A DNA stretch of 64,000 nt from Trichosporon coremiiforme (taxonomy: Eukaryota > Basidiomycota > Tremellomycetes > Trichosporonales > Trichosporonaceae), in contig BCJJ01000015.1 of the NCBI GenBank assembly GCA_039545355.1, positions 372,001 to 436,000 on the forward strand, read 5' to 3'. The position numbers and the translations under genes are program-made. Numbering within the stretch: the stretch's first letter is position 1; every line of letters begins with the position of its first letter. The notes beneath the pieces were generated by a model. It had not been told where the DNA came from and searched no databases. It worked only from the letters and a program-made list of their open reading frames with translations. Shown piece after piece: positions 33,099 to 45,180 of this stretch.

Positions 33099-33614
33099 GC
33101 GTCAGTTTAGCGTCGTGTGTTTTGTTAGTCACCCAAGGCTAAGGTTGACGGCTGCCGGTTACTTGGATGGAAGTTGACGTTGCGGAGAGCCCCGCCTTGA
33201 ACGGTGAGATGAGGATTGTGATGAAGAGGCCGATGCTGGAGCTCGGACCAGGGCTGGGCCGGCCGAGGGAGGTCGCAAGAGCATTCGCACTCGCATTCCC
33301 AGGCGCACAGGATTCTGCGCTCCTGGCAGAATTCTCTGTGGGCGGACGATGGATGCCGATCGCATCTTTCACCCTGGGCGGAGGTGGCTTACACGTGGTA
33401 GATAAATACGTCACTGACGACCTCCGCCCCTGCCGCGGAGCCCTTCCGGTGCCCTTGAAACGCAAAGACGACGTCAACGGCGCTGCTCGATGGTGGATGC
33501 TGGCGGAAATTGACCGTTTTCATGCCGTGTGTCACCCCGGATCACAACGCTGCTCAAATCTCCTTTCTCTCCATCCTCACACCTCACTAACTTATATTCG
33601 GTGCTCGATCTGCC
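33099..33614. promoter_or_regulatory. Divergent promoter, PAF-AH-like / NDE1 genes
   Basis: 516 bases between divergent starts. Open frames cross it on both strands, but they lack motifs, and the plus-strand one runs out of frame into NDE1. It is therefore treated as promoter and leader. Confidence 0.45.
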
Positions 33615-36033
33615 ATGCTGCCTCGCGGACAGGCTGGCATCCGCGCGCTTGCAGCGGTTGCGAAGCACAGTCGCGCCTGCCCCACAGTGGTAGGCGACGT
33701 GCCCCGCTTCACGCCTGTATCAAAGACCACTCCCACGCTATCGCGTCTTGGCCGTTTCCACCCTCGTTTCAACTCGACAACAGGCAAAGGCAACAACCCT
33801 GAAACCCAGCCCCCAAGCATCGACTCGCAGAACATCCCGAGCGATCCGGGTAAGCTCACGAAGCAGTACAAGAAGCACAAGTGGCGCTACTCGAGACATG
33901 GCGAGCTCGACCCGAATTTCAGCGGCAAGCACCCGTGGGTAGCTGGCGGACTTCGTCTCGTTATCTCTACGGCTATTGGTGTTCTTGTTGTCGGCGGTAT
34001 TCTCCTGATCCACGATGCTTCCACTTACACTGAGCGTCACGTCGGACGCGTCCCTGTCAACCCTCTCAGTCTGCACCCCCGTCGCGGTGGTCCCAAGAAT
34101 TTGCCGATCATCGAGGTCAACATTGATGACGAGGAAGACGAGCAGAAGCGTGCCATGAAGGACAAGCCGCGTCTCGTCATCCTCGGTGGAGGCTGGGGCG
34201 TGAGTAAAGTTGGACCGTGTTCGTCAGCGCTAACGATATCAGGCTGTCAGTGTTCTGCAGCACCTGCCCGCCAACGCCTTCAACGTCACCGTCATCAGCC
34301 CCGAGAACTACTTCTGCTTCACCCCGCTTCTGCCTTCTGCCTGTGTTGGTACCGTTGAGCCTCGCTCTCTGGTCGAGCCTATCCGTCGCATCGTCGCCCG
34401 CTGCCGTGGCCACTTCCTTACTGGAGAGGCTGTCAACGTTGACATCACCGACCAGCTTGTTGAGGTCAAAGTCCCCAAGGATGACGAGGACGGATACGAA
34501 TTGGCTTACGTCCCCTATGACAAGCTCGTCGTCGCTGTCGGTTCCAAGTCGAACACGCATGGCGTCAAGGGTCTCGAGAACGCTTACCAGCTGAAGCGCA
34601 TCAGTGATGCGCAGGCCATCCGTCGCAAGATCTTGGGTAAGCTAACGTTCGGCTTCGTGAACTTACACCAGACAACCTTGAGGAGGCGTCTCTCCCGACT
34701 ACGACTCCTGAGGAGCGCCGCACGCTTCTTTCCTTCGTTGTTTGTGGCGGTGGTCCGACCGGTGTCGAGTTTGCTGCCGAGATTGCCGACGTGCTGTCCG
34801 AGGAGGCTCTTCTCTACGTGAACTGATCTTTTTCAGCCAAAAGCTGACAACAGTACCCTAAGCTTCTCCGCAATGAGGTCACAATTTCTCTGATTCAGTC
34901 GCGCGACCACATCCTGAACACTTACTCTGAGAAGATCTCCGAGTACGCCGAGAAGAAGTTCGCACGATCCGAGATCACCGTCCACACAAACGCTCGGTGA
35001 GCTATCCAGAGTGCTCTGTGAAGCTGATCCCAGTGTTTCCGGGATCACCCCGGACAGCGTCGTCATCACGGTGAAGGGCCCCGACAAGACGACATCGACG
35101 GAGGTCCTGCCTTCGGGCCTGACGCTCTGGAGCACAGGTATCGGTGAGATTTCTTCCGACGTGCCCAGCTGACAACAGCGATGCAGGACTTTACGCGCAA
35201 CCTCTGTGACCAGCTGCCGAACCAGTTCCACAGCAAGGCTGTGCAGGTCGACGGCTACCTGCGCGTCGAGGGTGTTCCGCACGGTACGATGTACGCGATC
35301 GGCGATGCATCTACTGTAAGCTGACTCTCTGCTGTGCTAAGCTGACCGCAGATCCACCTCGGCATGATGAACGAACTGCTCACGCTCTGGGACAAGTTTG
35401 ACACGAACAAGGACAACAAGCTGTAAGCTGGTTTGCACGTTCTGGAGCTAATGGCAGCGACATGACCGAGTGGGAAGCGATGGCCAAGTACCTGAGCAAG
35501 AGGTACCCGCTCGCGGGCTCGCACCTGGAGAAGATGTGAGCTTTTTCTCTACCGGTAGTTTAGCTAACGTCAGCCGCGATGTCTTCGAGGAGTTCGACAA
35601 GGACCACGACAACTACCTGTCTCTGAACGAGGCTGCCGACATGTTCATGACGGTGACGAAGCGCGTGACTGCTCTCCCGCCCACGGCACAGGTCGCGTCG
35701 CAGGAGGGCGAGTACCTGGGCAAGATGTTCTCCGAGCTCGCCAAGATGCACAAGAAGGAGACGGAGGAGGGCAAGGTGAACCCAGAGTGTGACATGCGCG
35801 ACGACTCGACCTACTTCCACCCCTTCAAGTACCACTACCTTGGCTCTCTGGCTTCGCTCGGCAGCGCGGCCGTCTTCGACCGCGACGGCTTCTCCTTCGC
35901 CGGAGGCCTCATAGCCATGTACGCGTGGCGCTCCATCTACTGGAGCCAGCAGACGAGCATGCGCACCCGCTTCATGATCATGCTCGACTGGGTCAAGCGC
36001 GGCCTCTTCGGGCGCGACCTGTCCCGCTTCTAA
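33615..36033 (+). CDS. NDE1: External alternative NADH dehydrogenase with EF-hand pair
   Basis: About nine exons encode roughly 700 residues. An Arg/Ser-rich mitochondrial presequence (MLPRGQAGIRALAAVAKHSR) and a hydrophobic segment near residue 115-135 (LVISTAIGVLVVGGILLI) come first. Then the FAD-binding GGGWG|A, the ENYFCFTPLLPSACVGTVEP motif, and the second nucleotide fold FVVCGGGPTGVEFAAEIAD. An EF-hand pair follows (DTNKDNKLDMTE and DKDHDNYLSLNE, both with canonical Ca2+ ligand spacing), then TAQVASQEGEYLGKMF and the C-terminal membrane anchor ending FGRDLSRF. Enzymes with this layout sit on the outer face of the inner mitochondrial membrane. They oxidise cytosolic NADH to feed ubiquinone without pumping protons, often Ca2+-stimulated. 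All exon junctions checked restore conserved sequence; one intron is 36 nt. Confidence 0.95.
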
Positions 36034-36184
36034 GATGTTAAGTTTTAGTACTGTACGTGTTACATCTAGTAATGCTACATCTAGTAAAGGATTACATGCA
36101 AATGATGATAGAAGGAGGGGAGCGTGTGCGAGCGAAGCGAGGGTCGCGCTGCTATGTGATGCAATGCGGCATGAACGTTCGGTA

Positions 36185-37955
36185 CTAGTAGACACCGGTC
36201 CCCTTCCAGATCAGCTTCTTCTTGGCCTGATCTCTCCTCTCTGCATTCTTGCCTCCCCAACCACCCCCCTGTCCCCCTCTCCTCTCCCCACCTCGGCGCT
36301 TCTCAATCCCATTCTCCCTCGCGATAATAGCCCTCGCGAGGCTCGTAATGGCGCTCTCGGCCTCCTCGCAAAGCTCTTGGAAGGGTACAGTATCATACAC
36401 CTTCCCATCCGCGACGTGCAGGAAGTAGCTATGTTCTGTCGAGATGGGCACGATGGGGGAATGGGAGATGACGTGCGTCCACGCGGCGCGGACGCGGTTG
36501 ATTGCGTGCCGACGCTCGACAGCGAATTTGGACACGCGCATCCTGTTCGCGACTATGGTGAGGGAGACGGAGGGTTCCTTTGGCGCGCGCGGGGGAGGGA
36601 GGTCGAGCCCTGCCATCCCTGCCATCCCTTCACTACCTACAACCCCACCAGGAGCCGGCATTGAGTCCGAGAGCTCGGGCGTCAGACCAATCACCTCGGG
36701 AGGGACGGCCCCGGAGACGGCCTCAGAGACAGCTTCGGAGGCAGTCTTCTCAGCGGTGGAGACAGCTCCAGCGGCCGCCTCGATGGCGGCCGTGTGCTTC
36801 TTCTGCGCCTCGAGCACCAGCCCCAACTTGCCCCGGTACATCCTCTGCATGTCCGTGAATGGGCCCGTGCGCTTCAGACGCCCCGGCTTCAGTCGCGCAA
36901 GGAAAAATCGGCCCTGGTAAGTCTGCGCGTCGCGGAGGGCGACGACGTCGTCGTAATTTTCGTGCTTGATGGGAATCTAATGTTAGCGAGACCGAAAGCC
37001 AAGCGAAAAGGTCCTCCCCTAGCTTCTCCAGCAATTGAGACTCGGAGGAGAAGAGGTGGGAGGAGGAGAAGAAGGATAAGGACAGACTCACTTTGTTAAC
37101 AGCCCTAGGCGGGTGCGTAATGTCCACTTTCCGCCAAGCCTGGCCCCATGTAACCAACACCGGAGCGTATTTGGCCGCAAAGCTCTCGCCTTGCCCTCCA
37201 ACCTTGGCTCGTTCGGGAACGTCCGCAATCAAAGGAGACGGAGACCGGCGGGGAGTCGTCGGGTCATCCACCATGCTCAGAGCGGCCGGAGCGGGAAGAG
37301 CGGAAGGAGCGCTCGGAGCGCTGAAGGAGGGCGAACTGAAGGAGGACGAGCTAGGGGCGAATGTCGAAGTGCCGAATGCAGTAGCGGCAGCAGAAGGACG
37401 CTCCCGTGTCGGCTCCTCCTGCTCCGTCTCCCGCTTCAGGCCGAAGAGGGGCTTCTCCTGGCGCTTCTCCGGCCGCTTCTCCTGTTTTTCCTGGCGTGAC
37501 CGCTGTGGACGCTGTGGACGCTCTCCGTCATATTCTTCGCTCCGCTCAGCCGGCCCAACAGCTTTCGCACGCATAGCGAGCGCCTCGTCCAGTGCTCGTC
37601 CCGTCTGTCCTCCGGCGTTATTCTCGCTAAGTAGTCCGGCTCTAAGTCGAATGGGAGGTGTATCCCTCCGCTTTCTTGTTGGTCTGGGCGGACCGAGCTC
37701 TCGAAATGGTGAAGAGAAGGAGGAAGAAGAGGAGGAGGACCATGGGTCTGATTTCGGCTTGCGTCGACGCGGCGGGGCGGGGTCGGTTGGGCTCGAAGCT
37801 GGGCTTGAGGTCGTGCAAGACGTCGAAAATGGTCGAGTTGACGGACCGGGAGTTGATGGATGAGATGAGGACGAGGAAAGTAGAGCTCCCGAGAGCTGCC
37901 GCGAGGCCAGGCAGCGCCGGATCATGACTGCTGTGAGTGAAGTAGCTGTCAACAA
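36185..37955 (-). CDS. Unrecognised protein, probably mitochondrial
   Basis: Exons 37092-37955 and 36185-36976 join in frame to 551 residues, or 541 from the ATG at 37925. The second start gives MIRRCLASRQLSGALLSSSS, a good-looking mitochondrial presequence (Arg, Ser, Leu, no acids). The next ~230 residues are Ser/Pro/Arg-rich low complexity. Conserved-looking sequence begins at AAKYAPVLVTWGQAWRKVD, then NK|IPIKHENYDDVVALRDA and YQGRFFLARLKPGRLKRTG. Later come RVSKFAVERRHAINRVRAAW and EHSYFLHVADGKVYDTVPF, then a Gly/Arg/Lys-rich end. I do not recognise the family. A mitochondrial ribosome- or RNA-linked role is a guess from the basic composition only. Confidence 0.6.
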
Positions 37956-38393
37956 GAAGCCGAGTTGTGAAGCTCACCCGAGCGGACTTCGAAATCTCGC
38001 TGATCGGCGGCAGCCATCACGTGACACTTACTCTCCTCTCACTTGGCTCAACCCAACACACTGCTCTCGCTGCTCGTTGACTGCGCCGCAGTCAACTCGG
38101 GATCATGGACATAGCTAACATAGGCGTACTGCTACAAGGGTCATAAACATATGCGCCTCGCGGAGAGAAAAAAAGTCTGTGGTCTTGGTGGAAATGAACG
38201 TGTGAATGACGTGGTGTGTCACTGGCGCAAGGCAATGCTGCACCTCTAGATTAGAAAAATAAAAAAGATATCTCATGTGTGTGTGTGTGTCTGCTGTCTG
38301 CTGTCTGCTGTCTGATGTTGCTGTGGAATGTGTGTCTGTCTGTAATGTAGTAGGAATGTGTGAATCGTCCATGTTGTCGTCAACATCATCACC
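37956..38393. other. Intergenic region with TG/TCTGCTG microsatellite
   Basis: 438 bases between the start of the probable mitochondrial gene and the stop of the next minus-strand gene. It holds the 3' untranslated region of the 1733-residue protein gene. A (GT)n run followed by CTGTCTG repeats lies at about 38276-38322, and an A-rich patch near 38250. Confidence 0.6.
38276..38322. repeat. (GT)n / (CTGTCTG)n microsatellite
   Basis: About eight GT dinucleotides are followed by three CTGCTGT-type units in the 3' flank of the large disordered-protein gene. Confidence 0.85.
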
Positions 38394-41300
38394 TCATCTC
38401 GCCTTGGAAGAGAAAATCGACTTGATGCCCCGCCGGCGCTCCTTGCGCTCCTCGCTGTAAGGCTCGCGCAGCGTCGGTACAACGAGCCCGCCCTTGGGAC
38501 CCAGAGGCGCATCCCGGCTAATTAACCGGCCAAACGAGCCGGTACTAGCGGCCGCTGGCTGTTGGATGTACATGCTCTGCGCGTTGCGGCCACCCATGTT
38601 CTCCATCGGCAGGCGGCCAGACTCGGCCGTCGACCGGCGGATCCGCGCGCGTGCGTCCGACAGGACATCGAAGCTCGCGCGCGGCTGAATCGGGCGGCGC
38701 GGAAGAGGCAGGCTGCCCTGCGGCGGCATGACGCTGCTGCCAGTCGACGACGGGCTCGACTGCACGGCTCCATTCGGCATCGGCGCCTGGTGGTAGCGAG
38801 GCGACGCGGTCGGGAAGTAGTCCGATGACGGAGGGCAAAGCGCGCGGCCCTGGTCCATCGACGACATGCGCTTCGGGTCGAACAGGCTCGTCCGGATCGA
38901 GATCGACGCACCGTCATCCTGGTGGCTCGAGTACATGTCCGGCGTCGCCATTCCGGGAGGCAGAGGCGGGAGGTTCTTGTGCCGGTTGGGCGAAAGAGAC
39001 TGCTGCGACGCCGGCTGCTGCGAGTAGCTACCGTTAAGATACGGCTGGCCGTCCGGCGTCTCAAGTCCCTGCATCGTCGTCGAAGTCGAGAGCCTGGAGG
39101 ACACAGAGGGCTGCATGCTCTTACGCGAGCCACCCTGCACGGTGTACAGCGACGGAGAACGGTTGCCGTCGGAGGCAGTCTCAGCCGAACGCGCGAACGG
39201 GTCTCGGTTCATAGCCTGAGGCTCGTCGGTGAAGATCGAGGCTTCCAGCTGCTGTTGAGGGTGCGTCGACTGAACGGGGCTGTTGCCCGGCAGATGAGCT
39301 AACATCTCCATCGTCGCGCCGGGGTAGCCGGCGGACTCCGCTCCAGGGGGCAGCTCAGGCACAGGGTTGGTACGCTGGCGGCCATCAGGTCCGAAACGAG
39401 AGCTCGTGGGGCTGATGTCGCTGCCCGACGAGAGCGCCGTCATGGGCCCGTTGATGGCGGCCCCTGGCACAGAGCGGGGCATCTGCATCTGCATCTGCTG
39501 CTGGGGCACCGGCGATGGAGCCTCGACAAACGACGACGAAGAGCCGGAACGGTTGCGGTTGTGCTTGCCGTCCTGGCCGTTGACGAGGAAGCCCATCGGC
39601 GGAGGCGGGGCGAGCTCCTCGGTGCCGCGACGCGACGAGGCCTTCTTGCCCTTCTTCATCTTCTGTATCAGGCCCTTGAATCCCTTCTTCTTCTCCGTCG
39701 TCTCGGATGAGCGATCAAAGTCGTCCCCGTACATCGAAACCTGAGTCAGACGCGAAGCGCTCGTCGAGTGCACCCGTCGCTCGCGTAACATGACGTCGTC
39801 GCTGGAGCGCGCGCCGCCATTTCCAAGGTACATGGAAGTCGCGACTGAGTTGCGTCCACCCTGGAACGACGGCTGGCCAGGCGCCGTGCCGGGAAGAACG
39901 CGAGGCTGCTCGTGGGCCTGGTACGACGAAGTGCGGTTGCGGCGGTCGGACTCGAGACCAAGGCTGCAGGTTAGCTACGCACTGTTTTAGGCCAGCTGAG
40001 ACTTACTGCATGTCCATCATGCTTCCACTACCGCCATGACTTCCAGCACCTGTGAATAGGGATGTGACTGATCCTCCGAAGCGGCCGAAGAAGCTCTTGC
40101 GGCTGTGGCCGCCGTCGCTGCCCTGACCACCACCAGCGCCCGCGCGAACGGCGAACGAGAACGGCCGGAGGTTACCAGATGCCGGCGATGAGGGAGCCCA
40201 CAGGTCCTCGGTGTCCGACCAGTCGTCGGTGTAGTACTGCGAGCCACGGGCTTTGGGGACGCTCGTGCTGCTGGGCGCTTTGAAGTGGCTGGACGGACGC
40301 TGCGTCGGGGTGTTGATGCTGAGCGTCTGGCGAGACGTCTGCGCCGAAGGACTGGCGCCGTTGATTGCAGGCTCGCGGTCTGGAACATACTGTGTCCGCG
40401 GGCGACGGGCCTGAACTGAGACATTGCTTAAACCAGCCGGCGTCGACGGGCTCTGGCGCAGCATCGGCACCTGGCTGCTGAGAATCGGCACGGAGCGAGC
40501 CGTGCTGACAGAAGGAGCCTTGATGGACGGAGCACCCTGATCGATGCTCTGGTTGCGCATCTTGTGACGGGAGATGGTCGACGAAGGGTCGAGCGAGCTC
40601 TCATGCGTCTCCTGCGAGTTCGGGTAGTGGGGATCCTCGGGCTCAGTGTAGTGCCCGATTCGCTGTGCTTCTTGCCGAACTTCCAGAATCAATCGGTACT
40701 GCCCACGCAGATAGTTCTGCAGAATCTGGTATCGCAGGGCAGACGACGAAGGGTACTGCATGTCAGTTATTCTCCGAGGAAAGAAAACTCACCATCTGCA
40801 TGACGTTCTTGATGCCCTTCTCCGTCAAAGCACCAGGCCGGGTACCGGCGAAACCCTTGGGAAAGCCCTCGCCACTGGGACCTTCCTCCCACTTGAAGCC
40901 GCGCCATCCGACGCGGGCAATCTGCGCATCCCGCTCGGCAAGACGCGCTCGGCGAGCTTCCTTAAGCTGCTTGCGCTTCTCGTCGGCGCTGCGGGACGTG
41001 TCGTCTGGGGCAGGAGCGCTGGTGTGAGACCGCGGCGTGCTGGTGGATTCGCCGGTGCATGCCGACGCCTCGAAAGAAGCACGGGAGAGCGCATCTTCCT
41101 GCGCCATGGTGCGCAGAACCTCGGTTTCGCGCTCCTGCAGGACTTCGAACGCAGCGTTCGATTCACGGTCCCAGCATCCTGGTCCCGAGACGTCGACGTC
41201 GGCGAGATCGCGGTCACGCATCATGCACTCAAGACAGATCTCCTCATTGGGCTTAATCGGCTTTTGGGGAGCCGGTTGGCCGGAAACGTCCCCTGGCAGC

Positions 41301-43675
41301 GCAAAGCCTCCCCCTCCGCTGCCCTTAGCGAGCGGGCCATTGTTGTTCACTGGTGTCGGGTAGGGGCCAGCGTCGGCGAGGCCAGCTATGGCGGGGAGGT
41401 TGGATGCCGACTTGGCCGGCTGGTGGCTGGGCTGGAAGCCCGAAGGCGGCGGGACAGAGACGGACTTCCTGACGTTGGGCATAGGCATGTCCAACTGCTT
41501 GCCGCTCGGCACGGGCGAGGTTTGGTAACGAGCAGACGAGCGGTCGGGCGAGCGAGTGCGAACTTGGCGAAGGGCTGCGGGCTCGAAGCTCTGGATGCCT
41601 AAACCAGCCCCGTTCTTCGATGGTGATGTCGGATGATGTGTGGATGACCGACGTGACGGATCAGAAGTCGGGACGGGCAATGGCATAGGCATAGGCATGG
41701 TCATTTGGACAGACTTGCGGCTCGGATCGCTCGAGCTGTTAGGAGACTGGGGCGATGAAGGCAGTAATGCACGACCACGAGGTGTGAGTGATCCAGGTCG
41801 CGCGTCCCCTGCACTGATCGTGCTGGTGCTCGTGCGCTTTGGCGTCGAGTTGGACGTCAAGGACAGGTCGATGGGCGGTGCCAGACTTGAAGCGTCTGCA
41901 GCTGCCGCTTCAAGAGCCGACGACGTCGTGGAGCAGTATGACACACGCTTCGCGGGGGGCAGGAGCGAGGATCGACGTTCCGGATGAAGGTGCTGCTGCG
42001 GAGACCGCGGCTGGAGACGCTGATCAGGTGCAGACGACGTAGGCAGTGCAGTTGGTGGCGGCGCAGTCGGAGATTGCTGCAGCTCGAGTTGCACAGCCGA
42101 CGGAGAGTGGCTGGCCGCGATCAACGTTCGGCGACGAGGGACGGTAGGAGACTCAACCAGTCTGGGAGTAGAGAACTCAAATTGTGCGTTGGTAGGCGTC
42201 AAGGGTGAATCCGCGTGAACGTCACGCACGCTTCCGCTAGCTCCGGCAGAAAGACTTTCCCTCGCAGACAGCGCAGCAGATGGCGGGCGCGGAACCAGTG
42301 GCCACGCGAGATGCGAGTCAGTGAATGCAGACGCGCCTCCGGATGCTCCGGATGCACGGGATGCTGGCGAAGATGGGACGACTGACGTCTTGTCCGCGTC
42401 CGTGACGATCGTCAGTGGTCGGGTCGTCGTCGAAGGCGAGATCGTAAGGGAAGGCGGCTGCTGCTGCTGCTGCTCCTTCTGTTCAACGTCAGGCACGGCG
42501 TCAACGAGGTAGCCCAAGTCGGACGGCGGAGGGGCAGTCGGGGATAAAACAGACTGCCTCTGCACAGGCTCCTGCACGGACGGCCAGGAAGTGCTGGGAG
42601 GTCCGACAAGCGAGGTGCGACGGATCGGGAGCGAGTCGAGGAGGCCCGGAGTTGAGAGCAGGGGAGTGTTCGTGGCTGTGGTTGGCGCAGAGTCTTCCGG
42701 CGCTCGTTCCTGCGCGTCGTGCTGGGACTCGCGATGATCTGAGATGTCTCGCCCACTTTTGGACGCACGGGTGACGTCTGTAGCCTGCGGTTGTTTGAGG
42801 ACGGACGAGGGCGTCGGGGAGGGCGACCTGATGGGAAGACGGGGAGCGATCAATGAGGCCGAGGTGGGAGGGTTCGCGATGTCGCTGGTACTGGGCCCGG
42901 TGCTGGCGGACGCAGAACTCTGGTTTGTGAAGGATTCGTACGACAGCGACTTGAACGAGTCGAGGTGGAAGGTGGGGTACTGGAAGGCCGACTGCCTTCG
43001 TGTCGTGGAGGTGGTAGGAGAGTTTGAGGACGACGTGCCTGTATCTTGAGAGGCCAGCAGAGAAGGGACGGAGGGTGAGGGCAGTGAGGGCACGGGCGGC
43101 ACAGAGGGTGCAGAGGGTGCAGAGGGTGTGGGTGTGGGTGTGGGTACGACCAGCGAGACGGGGGCAGAAGCACTCGTGACTAGAGTGGGAGAGTCGCCTG
43201 GGAGGGCAACCGTTGCCGACGCAGGGCCTGGTGCACTCGGGACGTCGACGGCGCTGGCAGCTGTGGTGTCTGCTGAAGCGGATGCACTGGCGAAACCTGG
43301 TCCTGAGGTCGCACTGGTCGTTTCGGGTTGAGAGGAAAGGTGGTGATCACGGGGAAGAGGTTGCGGTTGTGGGACTTGGTCGGGTGGATGGTGAAGGAGC
43401 GGGATGGATGAGGGTGGTTGCGCGGGGGAAGTCGCTGCGTCCGTGTGCTCTGCAGGCTGTGGGTGCAGGTGCACTGCAGCGGTGGACGCGGAGGCTCGAG
43501 CCAATTCGGTTGCCGTGCCTGGGGACGATGAAGTGTGCTGTGTCAATGACCGGTCATCGTCCATGTCCATGTCCATGTAGTGGTCGTTTGACAGCGACCT
43601 GAAGTCGTCCTCCGAGACTGAGGGTGCTGCAGGAGCCGTAGCGGCAGCAGACGCTTGTTGTGGTGAGGACGCCAT
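38394..43675 (-). CDS. Large disordered fungal protein with conserved Cys motif
   Basis: Exons 40793-43675, 40007-40755 and 38394-39963 (introns 37 and 43 nt) give 1733 residues. Most of it is Ser/Pro/Thr/Ala/Gln-rich and disordered, with scattered SPxx and RSxS-like phosphosites. The one clearly ordered block, around residues 815-1000, reads NEEICLECMMRDRDLADVD, GPGCWDRESNAAFEVLQER, KRKQLKEARRARLAERDAQ and RPGALTEKGIKNVMQM|YPSSSALRYQILQNYLRGQYRLI. Its Cys pair and the 'MRDRDLADVDV..PGCWDRESN' string look like a conserved fungal signature that I cannot attach to a named function. A basic segment KKKGFKGLIQKMKKGKKASS and the basic C-terminus could bind membranes. The start is the ATG at 43675, after a GGT repeat; an upstream in-frame ATG lies at 43768. 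Confidence 0.75.
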
Positions 43676-43710
43676 GGTACAATTGGAATGCGATGCGATG
43701 CACCAGCTGT

Positions 43711-43740
43711 CGGTGGTGGTGGTGGTGGTGGTGGTGGCGG
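43711..43740. repeat. (GGT)n trinucleotide run
   Basis: Eight GGT units then GGC lie just upstream of the start codon of the large disordered-protein gene. On its strand this is an (ACC)n run, probably in the 5' leader. Confidence 0.85.
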
Positions 43741-44530
43741 TCGTTGCTTGCCGCGTCACACTCTGCACTCTGGCTTGGCTTGTTCTGAATCTGGCTCTAG
43801 GCTGGAGAGTATCGAGCTACGAGCAGCGTCGGCGCTGGACGCTAGGGGCAGGGAATCGTGAATCGCCCGACACGCAGGCAGCCTCAGGCAGACCCAGAGA
43901 CGGCGGACAGGGAACAAAGAGAGGGAAGGAGCAAGGGATTACAAAGCTAATCGACACCCGGCTAATCAGGGATTAGACACGGTAACCCACTGTACCCACT
44001 GTACGGCCGCTGTAGGGACGGATGTAATAAGCGTCCGAGGCACGTCCTAATCCGCTGCTCGATCCGACCGGGACCGTCGGGTGGGTGGTTACTCGAGCTT
44101 TTCAGATCGGCGCACGCTGCAGCTGCACACTGCACGGTCGATGTCGGTCTGTCCTCGTGCCGGTGTGACAGGGATGCGCCGGTGGTTGGACGAGGGGGCG
44201 AGGGCACAGATCTGGCCAGCTGGCGATGGCGAGGGGGAGGAGGAGAGGGGGGGCTAAGGAGTGTCGGTTTCGATTAGAGGACAGGATACCGAAGTGCAAG
44301 AGGAGGAGGAATAGGAGGAGTGTACAGTGTTACGACAGCTTGCAGCAAGCACAGTGCAGTGCTACTGCTGACAGTGGTACGTGGACTGGAGAGGAGGGCG
44401 CGACGGCGGGAACCAGGTTGCAGCTCACAGGTCGCTGGAGGATGCGGGCCGAGGGAAAGTCAAGAGAGACGACTAGATGCAACGACGCGGGTAGGCATGG
44501 GCCAGCCGGCCTGCAGGGCATGCCAGGGAA

Positions 44531-44559
44531 ACAGGGCTCACAGGGCTCACAGGGCAGGG
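44531..44559. repeat. ACAGGGCTC tandem repeat
   Basis: Three copies of a 9-base unit ACAGGGCTC, the last truncated, in the gene-poor region. Confidence 0.8.
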
Positions 44560-44760
44560 TCGCCAACCAGTCCTTGCCCTCAGGGCTCACGTAAACCGTC
44601 TTTGTGCAGTAGAGAATATCGTCCCCACGTCGTAGCTGTCCTATGCATACCCGATCCCATCACGGACTTGGATCCCTCGACGCGTAGCACCGCGTCCTTA
44701 CTCCCCATTGCCTTTACTCCGATCCGGATGCCCATGCATCCCCATGCGCGTGCGTCTGCA

Positions 44761-44784
44761 TCCTGCGTCCTGCGTCCTGCGTCA
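44761..44784. repeat. TCCTGCG tandem repeat
   Basis: Short array TCCTGCG x3 then TCACG, in the gene-poor region. Confidence 0.7.
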
Positions 44785-45141
44785 CGTTTCGTGTGTGTGT
44801 CTCTGCCTCTCTCCTGTCCCCTGTCCCCCGATCATGCTCTCTTGCCAGGCAGATCTCACCTCTTCTGTGAGAGTTCTGCAGAGCGCCAGACTCCGAGATC
44901 TGGGAGAACAAGCGCGTGCGGTGCGGAGTATGCGACGTACCCGGCGTACCCGGCGTACCTGGCGCATGGTATGCGCCAGTAAGGTCGCATGAATGAGACG
45001 CCATGATCTTGTGCAGAAGGACGAAGTGTGGGGCAGATGACTGATCGGCGCGCCAGTACGCTAGCTACGCTGCCCAGAGTCTTGGAGCACAGCCTGTCGT
45101 GGCTTAGCTGGCTTGACGTTACCTGGGCGCGCCTTGGCCAC

Positions 45142-45180
45142 GGTCCTTTTGGTCCTTTTGGTCCTTTTGGTCCTCTTGGT
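45142..45180. repeat. GGTCCTTTT nonamer tandem repeat
   Basis: Three perfect copies of GGTCCTTTT are followed by GGTCCTCTT, in the gene-poor region. Confidence 0.9.

Noticed and set aside
33167..33802. Plus-strand open frame of 211 codons starting MEVDVAES
   Set aside because: It runs out of frame into the well-supported NDE1 first exon and lies in a divergent promoter; a minus-strand frame is open in the same place.
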